IMG/VR virus record: IMGVR_UViG_3300035698_007044
Location: 1 to 24,046 of that record
Source of the DNA: a virus
Reading direction: 5' to 3' (one strand)
DNA length: 24,046 nucleotides
The notes beneath the pieces were generated by a model. The model was not told the origin of the DNA. It was given only the letters and a program-made list of their open reading frames with translations, and did no database searches. Shown in pieces: positions 1-7,661 of this stretch (its first letter is position 1; every line of letters begins with the position of its first letter). The position numbers were made by a program, and so were the translations under genes.

Positions 1-18
1 AACTTCCTTGATTTTATT

Positions 19-291
19 TTAAATATTTTTACTTTTCATTTTTTCTTTTTCGGAAATTTCTGTGAAATTATTTATTTCTCCTAATATTTTTTTTAATTCT
101 GTATAATGGTGTCCTGTTGTTCTCCAATGTTTAGGACTAACATTTTTTGTAAAATTATCATATACACTAAGAAGATTTTTAATTTTTAATTCTAAACTAT
201 CTTTCATTTTATCAAAAGATACTTCTTCAGTACCATAATCTGTCCATTTTCCTTCGTCTATTTTAAAATTTTTAAATGATTTTTCCATCAT
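19..291 (-). CDS. Hypothetical protein, 90 aa
   Basis: I do not recognise this protein. It is a small, lysine- and glutamate-rich, probably helical polypeptide with no signal peptide, membrane segment or known motif. Two ATG codons stand side by side at the start (286-291), so the first residue is uncertain by one. It lies 7 bases downstream of the stop of the 247-residue gene on the same strand, so the two are probably co-transcribed. Its TAA stop is 19 bases from the window edge. Base composition matches its neighbours. That it is a real gene is inferred from tight packing and an uninterrupted frame. Confidence 0.6.
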   Translation of the reverse strand: MMEKSFKNFKIDEGKWTDYGTEEVSFDKMKDSLELKIKNLLSVYDNFTKNVSPKHWRTTGHHYTELKKILGEINNFTEISEKEKMKSKNI

Positions 292-298
292 ATAATTT

Positions 299-1042
299 TT
301 ATTTTAATAGGTTACTTAATAATCCTTTGATTAAGGTTGTTGTATTATCTGATGAGTTTTTAATAATACAGAATTCATTATTACCAACTACTTTCATTTG
401 TGAAATATCTTCTTTAATCATTTTATTTTTAAGTAAATGACCAATAACACCTTCTACAAATGGTTTCATTTCAAATCCATCTTTAATTTTAACAACATGT
501 AATTCATTATTCTTTTCTACGATAAAATATTTGGCTTCTTTAAAATTAACAAGTGCTTCATCAATATCTTTTTGTTTCATTTCATCTGGAAAGAAAATAA
601 CATTTTTATTTTTAAGAGTTTTTTCTACAGGTGGTTTAACCATGTCTTCTTTTATTGAAGATGGTTTTTTATTCATCATAATTCCATCCATATCTTTCCA
701 TCCTTTTGGATATAATTCTGGGTTATTCTTTTCAATTTCTGTTTGTTCTTCTTTTACAAAATCTACATTTTTCGGATAATGTTCAACTATTTGGTCAAAT
801 TCAATTGATACTTGTTTGGTTTCCATTGTAAAATTTCCATTAATAACATATCTGTCATTTAATATGTTATTGACATGTCCTTTAAGTTCCATTTCGTTGA
901 TCTTAAAAACAATCATATCACCAACTTTAATACCATTTAATTCATTCACGTTATTATCACTGTTTTTAATTACATTAGATTCTTTAATAGAATTATATAT
1001 ATTCATCAAATTTTGATTTTCTTGTTCATATAAATTATCCAA
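299..1042 (-). CDS. Hypothetical protein with SH3-like segment, 247 aa
   Basis: Function unknown. Residues about 38-85 (GIKVGDMIVFKINEMELKG onward) read like a small beta-barrel of SH3/KOW type: a 'VGD-x-(I/V)-x-(F/V)' entry, alternating hydrophobics, and a closing 'VSIEFDQIVE'. The middle is lysine- and proline-rich, and the C-terminal 100 residues look alpha/beta. There is no signal peptide or membrane segment. The start is uncertain: the longest frame opens on a TTG (1040-1042), while almost every other gene here uses ATG; the first in-frame ATG is residue 13 (1004-1006). The polar residues before it look coding-like, so I kept the longer form. The next gene follows after 7 bases. Given the adjacent fibre-like genes, a structural or assembly role is possible, but that is inference. 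Confidence 0.6.
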   Translation of the reverse strand: MDNLYEQENQNLMNIYNSIKESNVIKNSDNNVNELNGIKVGDMIVFKINEMELKGHVNNILNDRYVINGNFTMETKQVSIEFDQIVEHYPKNVDFVKEEQTEIEKNNPELYPKGWKDMDGIMMNKKPSSIKEDMVKPPVEKTLKNKNVIFFPDEMKQKDIDEALVNFKEAKYFIVEKNNELHVVKIKDGFEMKPFVEGVIGHLLKNKMIKEDISQMKVVGNNEFCIIKNSSDNTTTLIKGLLSNLLK

Positions 1043-1070
1043 AATAATTATATTTGTTTATGTTATATAT

Positions 1071-1109
1071 AAAAAAAAGAAAGCCATTTTTTGCAAATAA
1101 CTTTCTTTT
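1071..1109 (-). terminator. Possible Rho-independent terminator after the Q/G-rich gene
   Basis: Read on the minus strand, AAAAGAAAG (1109-1101) and CTTTCTTTT (1083-1075) can form a 9-bp stem around a 17-nt loop, and the 3' arm runs directly into a tract of eight T (1078-1071). It lies 22 bases past the stop of the 189-residue gene. The stem is AT-rich, so it is weak by standard criteria. Confidence 0.45.
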
Positions 1110-1131
1110 ATTTATTTAAGTAAAAAACTTC

Positions 1132-1701
1132 TTATATTTCTTGTGGGGCAATTTTTTGAGCAGTTTTTTGTGTTTGTTGTCCCTGTCCTTGTCCACCTAA
1201 ATCTAAATTAAGATCTAATTGTCCTTGAAGTTGTCCTTGAGGTTGTCCTTGAGGTTGTCCTTGAGATTGTCCTTGTCCTTGAGGTTGAAGATCTAAATCA
1301 AGTTGTCCTTGATCTTGTTGTCCTTGTGGTTGAAGACCTAAATCAAGTTGTCCTTGTCCTTGTTGTCCTTGTAAATCAAATTGTCCTTGTCCTTGACCAA
1401 CAACTAAATCTTGTTTGTCTGGGATAAGTGCATTTGTTGGGATATTTTCTATGTTCAAATATGAAGAAGAAACATATTTAGCCATTTCTTCAGCAAGTTC
1501 CATTTCTGAATACATTTGTCCAATATCTTGACCAGTTTCATCTTTAATCTTTTTCATATAAGATTTCACTAAAGAAAATGGTATATCAACAGGTACTCTT
1601 ATCTTATAATGATCATCAAATGCAAGTACACTTTCGTTTGTTATTTGTGTTCCTTTTCTTTTGTTTTGGAAGTCACCAAATCTAAAAATATTCTTTTCCA
1701 T
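1132..1701 (-). CDS. Protein with Gln/Gly-rich repeat tail, 189 aa
   Basis: The first 100 residues form an ordinary mixed-charge domain of unknown fold (RFGDFQNKRKG..., with a helical segment at 45-80). Residues 102-175 are a low-complexity tail built from Q-G-Q, Q-P-Q-G-Q and Q-L-D-L-(D/N/G)-L units; the last residues return to normal composition (TAQKIAPQEI). I do not recognise the family. The QLDLxL units could be short linear binding motifs on a flexible arm. The gene is flanked by a putative promoter 20 bases upstream (TTTAATATATAAATA) and a hairpin terminator downstream, so it may be its own transcription unit. Its position beside fibre-like genes suggests a virion or assembly function; this is inference. 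Repeat number may vary between relatives because the DNA is a near-tandem repeat. Confidence 0.75.
   Translation of the reverse strand: MEKNIFRFGDFQNKRKGTQITNESVLAFDDHYKIRVPVDIPFSLVKSYMKKIKDETGQDIGQMYSEMELAEEMAKYVSSSYLNIENIPTNALIPDKQDLVVGQGQGQFDLQGQQGQGQLDLGLQPQGQQDQGQLDLDLQPQGQGQSQGQPQGQPQGQLQGQLDLNLDLGGQGQGQQTQKTAQKIAPQEI
1177..1398. repeat. Degenerate short repeats encoding QGQ / QLDL units
   Basis: On the plus strand this stretch is dominated by repeats of TTGTCCTTG with GAGGTTG and ATCTAAATCAAG spacers, coding on the minus strand for Gln-Gly and Gln-Leu-Asp-Leu units. Copies are close to identical at the DNA level, which favours slippage or unequal recombination. Confidence 0.8.
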
Positions 1702-1720
1702 AATATTGTGTTTTATTTTT

Positions 1721-1735
1721 TATTTATATATTAAA
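1721..1735 (-). promoter_or_regulatory. Putative late-type promoter element
   Basis: On the minus strand this reads TTTAATATATAAATA, containing the T4 late-promoter core TATAAATA, and ends 20 bases before the ATG of the Q/G-rich gene, a spacing that would give a short leader. The identical 15-mer recurs at 23276-23290 and near copies at 2694-2708 and 15726-15740, all on the same strand. In such AT-rich DNA chance matches are possible. Confidence 0.45.
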
Positions 1736-1785
1736 TTTTAATATCGATTTTTGTTATAATTATATAGTAATTTAAAAAGTTCATT

Positions 1786-2682
1786 TTATTCAATCAAATC
1801 ACTTATTTTATCCTTACTATCAGATACTATATCTTTAGTTTTACTTTTCTTTTGTTTTATAGGTTTTTTACCAAATCCAAATAAATGATATTGAATTGAT
1901 AATCCGAATCCCCATCCAACTCTAGGGTCTTGTAACTTATAATCAAAATTGACACCAGCACCAATATAAGGACCTACAGTCCATCTATTTTGATAAGATG
2001 ACTCTGGGGTATATGGTGGTGGTTTATCAATGAAATAAGCTCCTGTGAGCTCACTAATTTTTATTCTTGGTGATAAAGATACTGCCCAAACTTTATATTT
2101 ATTATCATATTCTCTGAATCCATATGTAAGTCTAATACTCATATAATTTGTATCAATTGTAGTTGAACCAGGAAATATTTTATTATTAGATATACTAAAT
2201 TTAGATACACCACTTAATTTTTGTTCAAAACCACCATCATCAAAATTATAATCCCATCTTAATCCATAATTATTATTTTTATAATCTTCTAAATTATTAT
2301 CCACTTCAACAGGTTCGTTAAGAGTTTCTATTTTAGTATCAATTGCATTTATAATATCCCCTTTTACTTTATTTAACATAGATGCAAGTGATGAATCATA
2401 TTTAGCTAATTCATCTAATGTTGTTAAATATGTATCTTTATCATATTCAATCGCATTTAATGTTTTATTATATGTTTCATGAATCGTATCTAAAAAAGCT
2501 GAAAAATTCTGATTGAAAATTTCTTTATCTTGTTTCCTTGCTTGTTGTTCTAATTTTAATCTACTACAAGTGTTGATATTAAAAAACACTGATACAGCAA
2601 TTAATATGGTTAATGTAACTGGTAGAAAATCTTTACTGAAAATTTTACCAAAAAAGCTTCCTATTATTGAAAAAAATGCCAT
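1786..2682 (-). CDS. Membrane-anchored protein with coiled-coil and beta-rich C-terminal domain, 298 aa
   Basis: Residues about 18-36 form one hydrophobic membrane segment (LPVTLTILIAVSVFF), followed by a Cys (39) and a long charged helical region (about 40-125) likely to form a coiled coil. Residues about 140-275 alternate hydrophobic and polar residues with many aromatics (YMSIRLTYGF, VGPYIGAGVNFDY, GWGFGLSIQYHLFGF), resembling beta-barrel or outer-membrane-like strands. The last 25 residues are lysine/aspartate-rich. This order (inner-membrane anchor, periplasmic rod, C-terminal beta domain) is seen in lysis-associated or envelope-spanning proteins of Bacteroidetes phages, so a spanin-like role is one option; a virion membrane-interaction protein is another. 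I cannot assign a family. A putative promoter lies 12 bases upstream. Confidence 0.7.
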   Translation of the reverse strand: MAFFSIIGSFFGKIFSKDFLPVTLTILIAVSVFFNINTCSRLKLEQQARKQDKEIFNQNFSAFLDTIHETYNKTLNAIEYDKDTYLTTLDELAKYDSSLASMLNKVKGDIINAIDTKIETLNEPVEVDNNLEDYKNNNYGLRWDYNFDDGGFEQKLSGVSKFSISNNKIFPGSTTIDTNYMSIRLTYGFREYDNKYKVWAVSLSPRIKISELTGAYFIDKPPPYTPESSYQNRWTVGPYIGAGVNFDYKLQDPRVGWGFGLSIQYHLFGFGKKPIKQKKSKTKDIVSDSKDKISDLIE

Positions 2683-2693
2683 TTTATTTTTTC

Positions 2694-2708
2694 TTTTTAT
2701 ATATTAAA
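2694..2708 (-). promoter_or_regulatory. Putative late-type promoter element
   Basis: Minus-strand TTTAATATATAAAAA ends 12 bases before the ATG of the membrane-anchored protein gene; it differs at one position from the 15-mer at 1721-1735. Assignment rests on recurrence before same-strand genes only. Confidence 0.35.
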
Positions 2709-2730
2709 AAAGTGGAGTCAATATATTTTT

Positions 2731-5046
2731 CTATGTTCGAGGTTTTGGACTAGATGAACACCAAGTTGCACCTGATAGAAAATAACCATCAACCCAACGA
2801 CCACCGAACCAAGTTCCTGTGAAATATCCTCCAAAAAATTTACCATCTCTAAATCCACCAACTTCAATTGGTGCTGCAATATAGTATGAACCTGTTACAC
2901 CAGATGAATAATTTGACTCATTTTTTGACCATGCTTTATAATAAATTGTATATGGACCACTCTGTTTAGATATATCAATATAACTTTCAGCTGAAGATGT
3001 ATAACCATCTAATAAAACCTGTCCATTAGTCCCTATTGTATCACCTATTACATAAACATCTCCTTTAAGTGGTCCGAAATCATTTGTACGTCCAGATACA
3101 AATAAAACATCATCAGAGTCATCATTTAATCCCCATGATATAAGTATTTGATTACTATCCCACAATTCAACAAGAAAATTTGTTGGATCAGAAACTTCAA
3201 CAGTATATCCACTAACTACACCAGGTGAGTAACTTGTTCCATCTTTTGACCATACTTTATAATAAATTGTATATGGTGTATCCATATTGGGATTATAATC
3301 AACATAACTTACAGCAGTTGGAATATCAATTCCATCTAACAAAACTGTCCCCCCATCTGGTCCAATAGAATCACCCACTGCAAGATTAGCAATTGGTATC
3401 GATCCGAAGTCTGATGTTAATCCAGATGCAAATAAAACAGGATAACCATTTAACGTCCATCCTATATTTATTTCTTCCGAAGTAACTCCTGTTATCCCCA
3501 AACCAATTGGATCAGGAGGACCAGATACAGTAATTGAATCTACTATACCAGGTGAATAATATAATCCATCCTTTGACCATATTTTATAATAAATTGTATA
3601 TGCACCAGTTTCATAACTATGATCATCATTATAACTTTCAACACTTATATCACCATTTAATAAAACAATTGCACCAGTTCCTATTCCTTGATTTACAACA
3701 TAATTATTATATGGTGTTGTTGTTGGTAAATCGTCTAATGTTGTCCCAGATGCAAGTAAAATATTATTATCATCAGTATTTCCTGTCCATGTTAAAAGTA
3801 TTATATTCCCACTGAAATATGACACATCAAAAGAAACAGGATCATCAATTGAATTAATTGTTGTAGCACTATTTATTATACCTGGTGAATAACTATTTAA
3901 TATATTAGACCATATTTTATAATAATATGTTGTTTCTTGAATTAATCCAGTATGATTATACGATATTGTATCTGTACAACCTGTCAATACCACACCTTCT
4001 GTATCATCTGTCCAATTTATATAATCACCATCAGTATATCCACTTAAGGTAGGTGTACCAAAAGTATCACCTGTTGAAAATGCTACCACTACATTATTAT
4101 TATCAGTATTTCCTGTCCATGTTAAATCTATTTCTAAAAGTGTTGTGGATGCATCACTATTGAAAATTTGGGGATCATCTATTATTATACTATCAGTAAT
4201 TCCACTGGAATAATAAACTGAAGATAGAAAAAAACTCGTTACCGTGGCATCTGATCCTCTAGCAAAAGTCCATATTTTATAATCAAATTCAACACCTTCA
4301 GTTTCCACATCAATAGTATCAAAACTTCCAGAAGTAACAACTGTGCCTTCTGTATCATCCACCCAATTTATATAACCACCAGGTAGATATTTATAACCAG
4401 TAGGTATACCAAAAATCCCATCTGTAGATTTAGCAACTAATACTTTTCGAGGTGTACCCCAATCACCCTCAAATGACACCCACGTTAAAGTATCTATTGT
4501 ACCGCTTTTTGACACTGTAAAATTTGTTGGGTCATCTATAGGCATAGTTAAATATAATTCCAAATACATAAATGACAACCGCTTTTCATACCCAGATATT
4601 AAATCTATAGCAAATCTTTTTTCTTCATCAGTAGCCGTTCCTGGATCAAAACTACTAAGATCTATATCTTCAACATAATTATAAAATGTTTTTTTGTCAT
4701 TAACAAATGTTAATGTTGTTGATACTCCACCTATCATAATATTACAATCAAAATCAGCTGGATAACCACTCCAATAATATCCTGAAATATTCGATTTAAA
4801 TTTATAAACCCCAGATTGAATAATTGTTTCGGAATTTCTCCAAACCACATGTTGGGTTGCAGATACATCATCTATAATTAATGTCCCTGGTACTTTAGGT
4901 ACTTCTCCTGAATCCCTAGTTACGGGTATATTTAAAACACCACCATATAATGCAGCCGATATCCATTCAGTTGATTTTTTATTTTCAAAATCAAGTTCTC
5001 CTGGGATTGTTAAAATACTTCCTATTGGTACATATACAAATGACAT
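2731..5046 (-). CDS. Tail/fibre-like protein with five fibronectin-III-like repeats, 771 aa
   Basis: The N-terminal 165 residues form a separate domain. Five beta-sandwich repeats of about 110-119 residues follow, starting near 171, 290, 401, 511 and 620. Each opens with a (D)DP-x-x-F/L strand, has a L/I-x-W core, and most close with Y-Y-K-(I/V/A)-W-S followed by YS(P/S)G(I/V). This is the pattern of fibronectin type III or related Ig-like modules common in phage tail proteins. Residues 730-760 switch to Gly-aromatic repeats (GGFRDGKFFGGYF) matching the solenoid repeats of the upstream gene. There is no signal peptide, as expected for a virion protein. It lies 20 bases downstream of the solenoid gene on the same strand, suggesting joint expression and assembly. 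Likely role: tail fibre, baseplate spike or surface decoration. The host receptor cannot be inferred. Confidence 0.75.
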   Translation of the reverse strand: MSFVYVPIGSILTIPGELDFENKKSTEWISAALYGGVLNIPVTRDSGEVPKVPGTLIIDDVSATQHVVWRNSETIIQSGVYKFKSNISGYYWSGYPADFDCNIMIGGVSTTLTFVNDKKTFYNYVEDIDLSSFDPGTATDEEKRFAIDLISGYEKRLSFMYLELYLTMPIDDPTNFTVSKSGTIDTLTWVSFEGDWGTPRKVLVAKSTDGIFGIPTGYKYLPGGYINWVDDTEGTVVTSGSFDTIDVETEGVEFDYKIWTFARGSDATVTSFFLSSVYYSSGITDSIIIDDPQIFNSDASTTLLEIDLTWTGNTDNNNVVVAFSTGDTFGTPTLSGYTDGDYINWTDDTEGVVLTGCTDTISYNHTGLIQETTYYYKIWSNILNSYSPGIINSATTINSIDDPVSFDVSYFSGNIILLTWTGNTDDNNILLASGTTLDDLPTTTPYNNYVVNQGIGTGAIVLLNGDISVESYNDDHSYETGAYTIYYKIWSKDGLYYSPGIVDSITVSGPPDPIGLGITGVTSEEINIGWTLNGYPVLFASGLTSDFGSIPIANLAVGDSIGPDGGTVLLDGIDIPTAVSYVDYNPNMDTPYTIYYKVWSKDGTSYSPGVVSGYTVEVSDPTNFLVELWDSNQILISWGLNDDSDDVLFVSGRTNDFGPLKGDVYVIGDTIGTNGQVLLDGYTSSAESYIDISKQSGPYTIYYKAWSKNESNYSSGVTGSYYIAAPIEVGGFRDGKFFGGYFTGTWFGGRWVDGYFLSGATWCSSSPKPRT

Positions 5047-5066
5047 AATTTTTATATTTTTTTTTA

Positions 5067-6149
5067 CTAATGATAATATCCATTATAGAAATTCCCACCT
5101 AACCAAGTAGTTGAAATATTACCACGTTGTGACCATATATATGCCTCATCAATACCAAAATGTCCATTATTAAATGTACCACCACTCCAATATATTATAT
5201 GATCTTGATTAATTTCATAATTTAAAGGACCTATAACATTACCATTAAAAACACCATCTTTCCATTCTACCTTTATCATAATACTACCATTAACAACACC
5301 ATTATTAAATAAACCATCTAACCAATATGCATTAGTAAGTTCGCCACCATTGAAAACCCCTGTTATCCAAGTAGATGAATATGATTTGAAAAGTAATCCT
5401 TCTTCTTCTAATTGAACTCTTTCGTACTTATATGTTAATCCAGAATTTAATCCATTAAAAATTCCATCATTGAAAGTACCATTATACCAATCTGATCCTA
5501 ACATTATACCATTATTAAAAGTACCACCTGACCAAATACAACTTTCCATTACTCCATTATAAAAAATTCCATCTGTCCAAATTGAATTTTTCATATTTCC
5601 ATTATTGAATTCACCATATAACCAATTACTATTATTAATAAAGTTCCCATTATAAAAACTTCCATTATACCAAGTTGATGTTATAAAATCTCCAGATAAG
5701 AAATTTCCATTGTACCAGCTACTAAATGAAAAAGAGTTACCATTAAAAATTCCATCCCACCATATTGAATTATAGAATAATGAGTTATTAAATGTTCCAC
5801 CTGACCATGTTGAATTTGTAAATGATCCACCATTAAATATTCCATTTCTCCAAGTTGATCCACTAAATATTCCACCATTGAAAACTCCATTTAACCAATC
5901 TTTACCATTAAATTCTCCACTATTCCACACACCATTTATCCATGATGATAAACTATAATATCCTTCATACCATACTCCATATAACCAATTTGTTGATTCA
6001 TTTATAGTTGTACCACTATAACCACCATTATTTATTGTTCCACCTGATATATAACAATCTGTAAAAAAACCATTATTTATAGTACAATCAGTTAAAGTAC
6101 AATCATAAAACCACCCATTATCAATTGTTGAACCAGATATAGATTGATT
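5067..6149. repeat. 45-bp-period coding repeats
   Basis: The DNA encoding the solenoid repeats carries degenerate 45-bp units, visible on the plus strand as recurring ACCATTRAAAAT and CCATTATACCA-like words. Units have diverged in sequence but kept period, so they reflect old tandem duplication rather than recent expansion. Confidence 0.7.
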
Positions 6150-6791
6150 TTTTATTATTATATAACCATATTTATTGTTGTTATTTGTTATATGTGTGGT
6201 ATAACCTGTTGATATATTTAAGGATCTATAATCTAAATCATATTTACCATCAATATTCATAAATTTCATTGATGTTCCTGATAATACAATAGCTTGAATT
6301 AAATTTATATCAAGTGTGGTTTCACTTGAAGGTTCATTCATAATAACATTTTTATAAACAACTCCATCAATATCACCACCTGTAATATTTTGATTTTCAA
6401 CGTATATCTTTGTTAAATAATGATTTAAAATTTCTTTATCAGCAAATTTAGTTTCATATCTTCTATCAATTACTAAAGAATTTTTTTTGTTATTTGTACT
6501 TATGATAGTATATCCTTTCATATATGGATGATAATACCAATCTGTACAACCAGATACTTCTATTACATTATCTAAAACATAATTACTTAATGTATATTCT
6601 ACGCCAGTATCACCAGATAATGCACATATATAAACTATATCCCCAACAACCAAGTTAGAATTTACTTTAGTTTTTAATTCAATATAACCAAATTTTTCTG
6701 TTATAGATGTCATTAATTCTACTGAATTTGCAGATAACAAATATTCTGTTTTATTTTCTTCATTTAATTTAAGATCTATTCTATCTGACAT
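5067..6791 (-). CDS. Repeat-solenoid tail/fibre protein (15-residue WxxGxFxxGxF repeats), 574 aa
   Basis: Residues 1-210 form a non-repetitive N-terminal domain, a likely attachment module. Residues about 215-574 are built from 15-residue repeats of the form S-x-W-x-x-G-x-F-x-x-G-x-F-x-x. Tryptophans fall at 269, 284, 299, 314, 329, 344, 359, 374, then 390, 405, 420, 435, and irregularly at 475, 490, 510, 535 and 563. Such strict Trp-Gly-Phe periodicity indicates a regular beta-solenoid or MORN-like stack, a shape common in phage fibres. An insertion at about 447-471 (charged, LEEEG) breaks the array. The downstream fibre-like gene ends in the same kind of repeat. A virion location and host-surface contact are inferred; the repeat architecture is directly visible. 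Confidence 0.75.
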   Translation of the reverse strand: MSDRIDLKLNEENKTEYLLSANSVELMTSITEKFGYIELKTKVNSNLVVGDIVYICALSGDTGVEYTLSNYVLDNVIEVSGCTDWYYHPYMKGYTIISTNNKKNSLVIDRRYETKFADKEILNHYLTKIYVENQNITGGDIDGVVYKNVIMNEPSSETTLDINLIQAIVLSGTSMKFMNIDGKYDLDYRSLNISTGYTTHITNNNNKYGYIIIKNQSISGSTIDNGWFYDCTLTDCTINNGFFTDCYISGGTINNGGYSGTTINESTNWLYGVWYEGYYSLSSWINGVWNSGEFNGKDWLNGVFNGGIFSGSTWRNGIFNGGSFTNSTWSGGTFNNSLFYNSIWWDGIFNGNSFSFSSWYNGNFLSGDFITSTWYNGSFYNGNFINNSNWLYGEFNNGNMKNSIWTDGIFYNGVMESCIWSGGTFNNGIMLGSDWYNGTFNDGIFNGLNSGLTYKYERVQLEEEGLLFKSYSSTWITGVFNGGELTNAYWLDGLFNNGVVNGSIMIKVEWKDGVFNGNVIGPLNYEINQDHIIYWSGGTFNNGHFGIDEAYIWSQRGNISTTWLGGNFYNGYYH

Positions 6792-6876
6792 TTAAACTAT
6801 TTTTATTTATTCTATATATATAAAAACTTAACAACACTAAAATAATATATAAGAAAAAATAAAATAATCATTATTA
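6792..6876. promoter_or_regulatory. Divergent intergenic region between structural and early-type blocks
   Basis: These 85 bases separate the divergent starts at 6791 (minus) and 6877 (plus). On the plus strand a TAATATATAAG element (6843-6853) sits 23 bases before the start; on the minus strand TATATATAGAATAAATA precedes the solenoid gene. Both resemble the AT-rich elements seen at other starts here. Exact promoters cannot be fixed from sequence alone. Confidence 0.4.
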
Positions 6877-7176
6877 ATGACAGTAGATGAAAAAAAAAAT
6901 ATGATTACAAATAGATTATCTGAAATATTTGTTGAAAAATATGATTTTTTTAAAGATACTATAGATAAATTAAATGACGTTTTTATTAAATATAATGTTG
7001 ATTTTCAATATGATTATAATACTTTTTGTAAAGAATACATTAAAAAATGTAAAGCAGTTATAGATAAAGATCCAGAAATAGATCTTATGAATGATAAGTA
7101 TTTTCTCGTTTATGGAATAATTTCTGCAAGTATGGTAAATGATAAAAATAAAAAATATGGTAAAGAAAATGGATAA
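6877..7176 (+). CDS. Hypothetical protein, 99 aa
   Basis: A small, charged, probably all-helical protein without membrane segment or known motif. It contains a Y-D-Y-N-T-F-C-K segment (about residues 46-53) that resembles Y-D-S-Y-N-N-F-C-I in the next gene, so the two may be diverged tandem paralogues. It is the first gene of the plus-strand block leading to gene 32. In T4 the genes just upstream of 32 are 33 and 59 (late-transcription coactivator and helicase loader); position is suggestive, but I see no sequence basis for either name. The start is the only ATG giving full length. Confidence 0.6.
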   Translation: MTVDEKKNMITNRLSEIFVEKYDFFKDTIDKLNDVFIKYNVDFQYDYNTFCKEYIKKCKAVIDKDPEIDLMNDKYFLVYGIISASMVNDKNKKYGKENG

Positions 7177-7501
7177 AATTTTAGATAAAATGGATGAAAA
7201 TTTTGTTGATAATTATGAAGATTTAATGAAATATAAAAATAATTTCAATAATATTTTACATAAATTAGGATTTATTGGTTATGATTCATATAACAATTTT
7301 TGTATTGATATTAGAAATGTTGCAAAAAATAGAATTATAAAAGAAAAAATCAAATATTTAGATAAGGACACAACATTTTTTTCAGAAGTAATAAATCAAA
7401 CATTAAGATATAAAATCAAACAAAATAGATCATATGAAAAGAAGATTATGAACTATTTTGATGATGACGAATTGATTGATATTATCAAAGAGGACCTGTA
7501 A
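7169..7501 (+). CDS. Hypothetical protein, 110 aa
   Basis: A small, helical, lysine-rich protein ending in an acidic-hydrophobic tail (FDDDELIDIIKEDL). I chose the ATG at 7169 because it creates an ATGGATAA overlap with the preceding stop, the same arrangement seen at 12342; in-frame ATGs at 7139 and 7157 are alternatives giving 120 or 114 residues. A Y-N-N-F-C segment near residue 40 resembles the preceding protein. Acidic-hydrophobic C-termini are used by T4 gp33 and gp55 to contact the sliding clamp, and this gene sits just upstream of gene 32. That is only a positional hint; I would leave it unnamed. Confidence 0.6.
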   Translation: MDKILDKMDENFVDNYEDLMKYKNNFNNILHKLGFIGYDSYNNFCIDIRNVAKNRIIKEKIKYLDKDTTFFSEVINQTLRYKIKQNRSYEKKIMNYFDDDELIDIIKEDL

Positions 7502-7567
7502 AAATTACTATATAGATATGTATATTTTTTTAAAACTTTTGAATTAAGATTATATATAATAAAGACA

Positions 7568-7661
7568 ATTTTAAGCTTAAAATAATATTGTAAAATTAAA
7601 TTAAATTAAATGAAGGCAATTAAATTAAATTAACTTTCATCAAAAAAAAATTAAAAGCTTT
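7568..7661 (+). promoter_or_regulatory. Gene 32 leader with TTAAA repeats, palindrome and hairpin
   Basis: The leader has a 16-bp perfect palindrome (ATTTTAAGCTTAAAAT, 7568-7583). Three tandem TTAAA pentamers follow at 7596-7610, two more at 7620-7629 and one at 7651-7655. ATGAAGG (7610-7616) can pair with CTTTCAT (7634-7640), with one G-U pair, to close a loop containing the second TTAAA cluster. T4 gp32 represses its own mRNA by binding a 5' pseudoknot and then A/U-rich repeats up to the start codon, so this is a candidate analogous operator. The function is inferred. Confidence 0.5.

Noticed and set aside
1050-1057. TATATTTG as a Bacteroidetes promoter box on the plus strand
   Set aside because: No plus-strand gene follows; the match is expected by chance at this base composition.
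3534-3815. Plus-strand open frame inside the fibre gene
   Set aside because: A His/Tyr/Leu-rich shadow created by the repeated coding strand; the opposite-strand protein has clear domain repeats.
5067-6149. Regular 45-bp repeats as a CRISPR-like array
   Set aside because: The repeats are in frame, degenerate, without conserved direct-repeat/spacer structure, and encode a 15-residue protein repeat.
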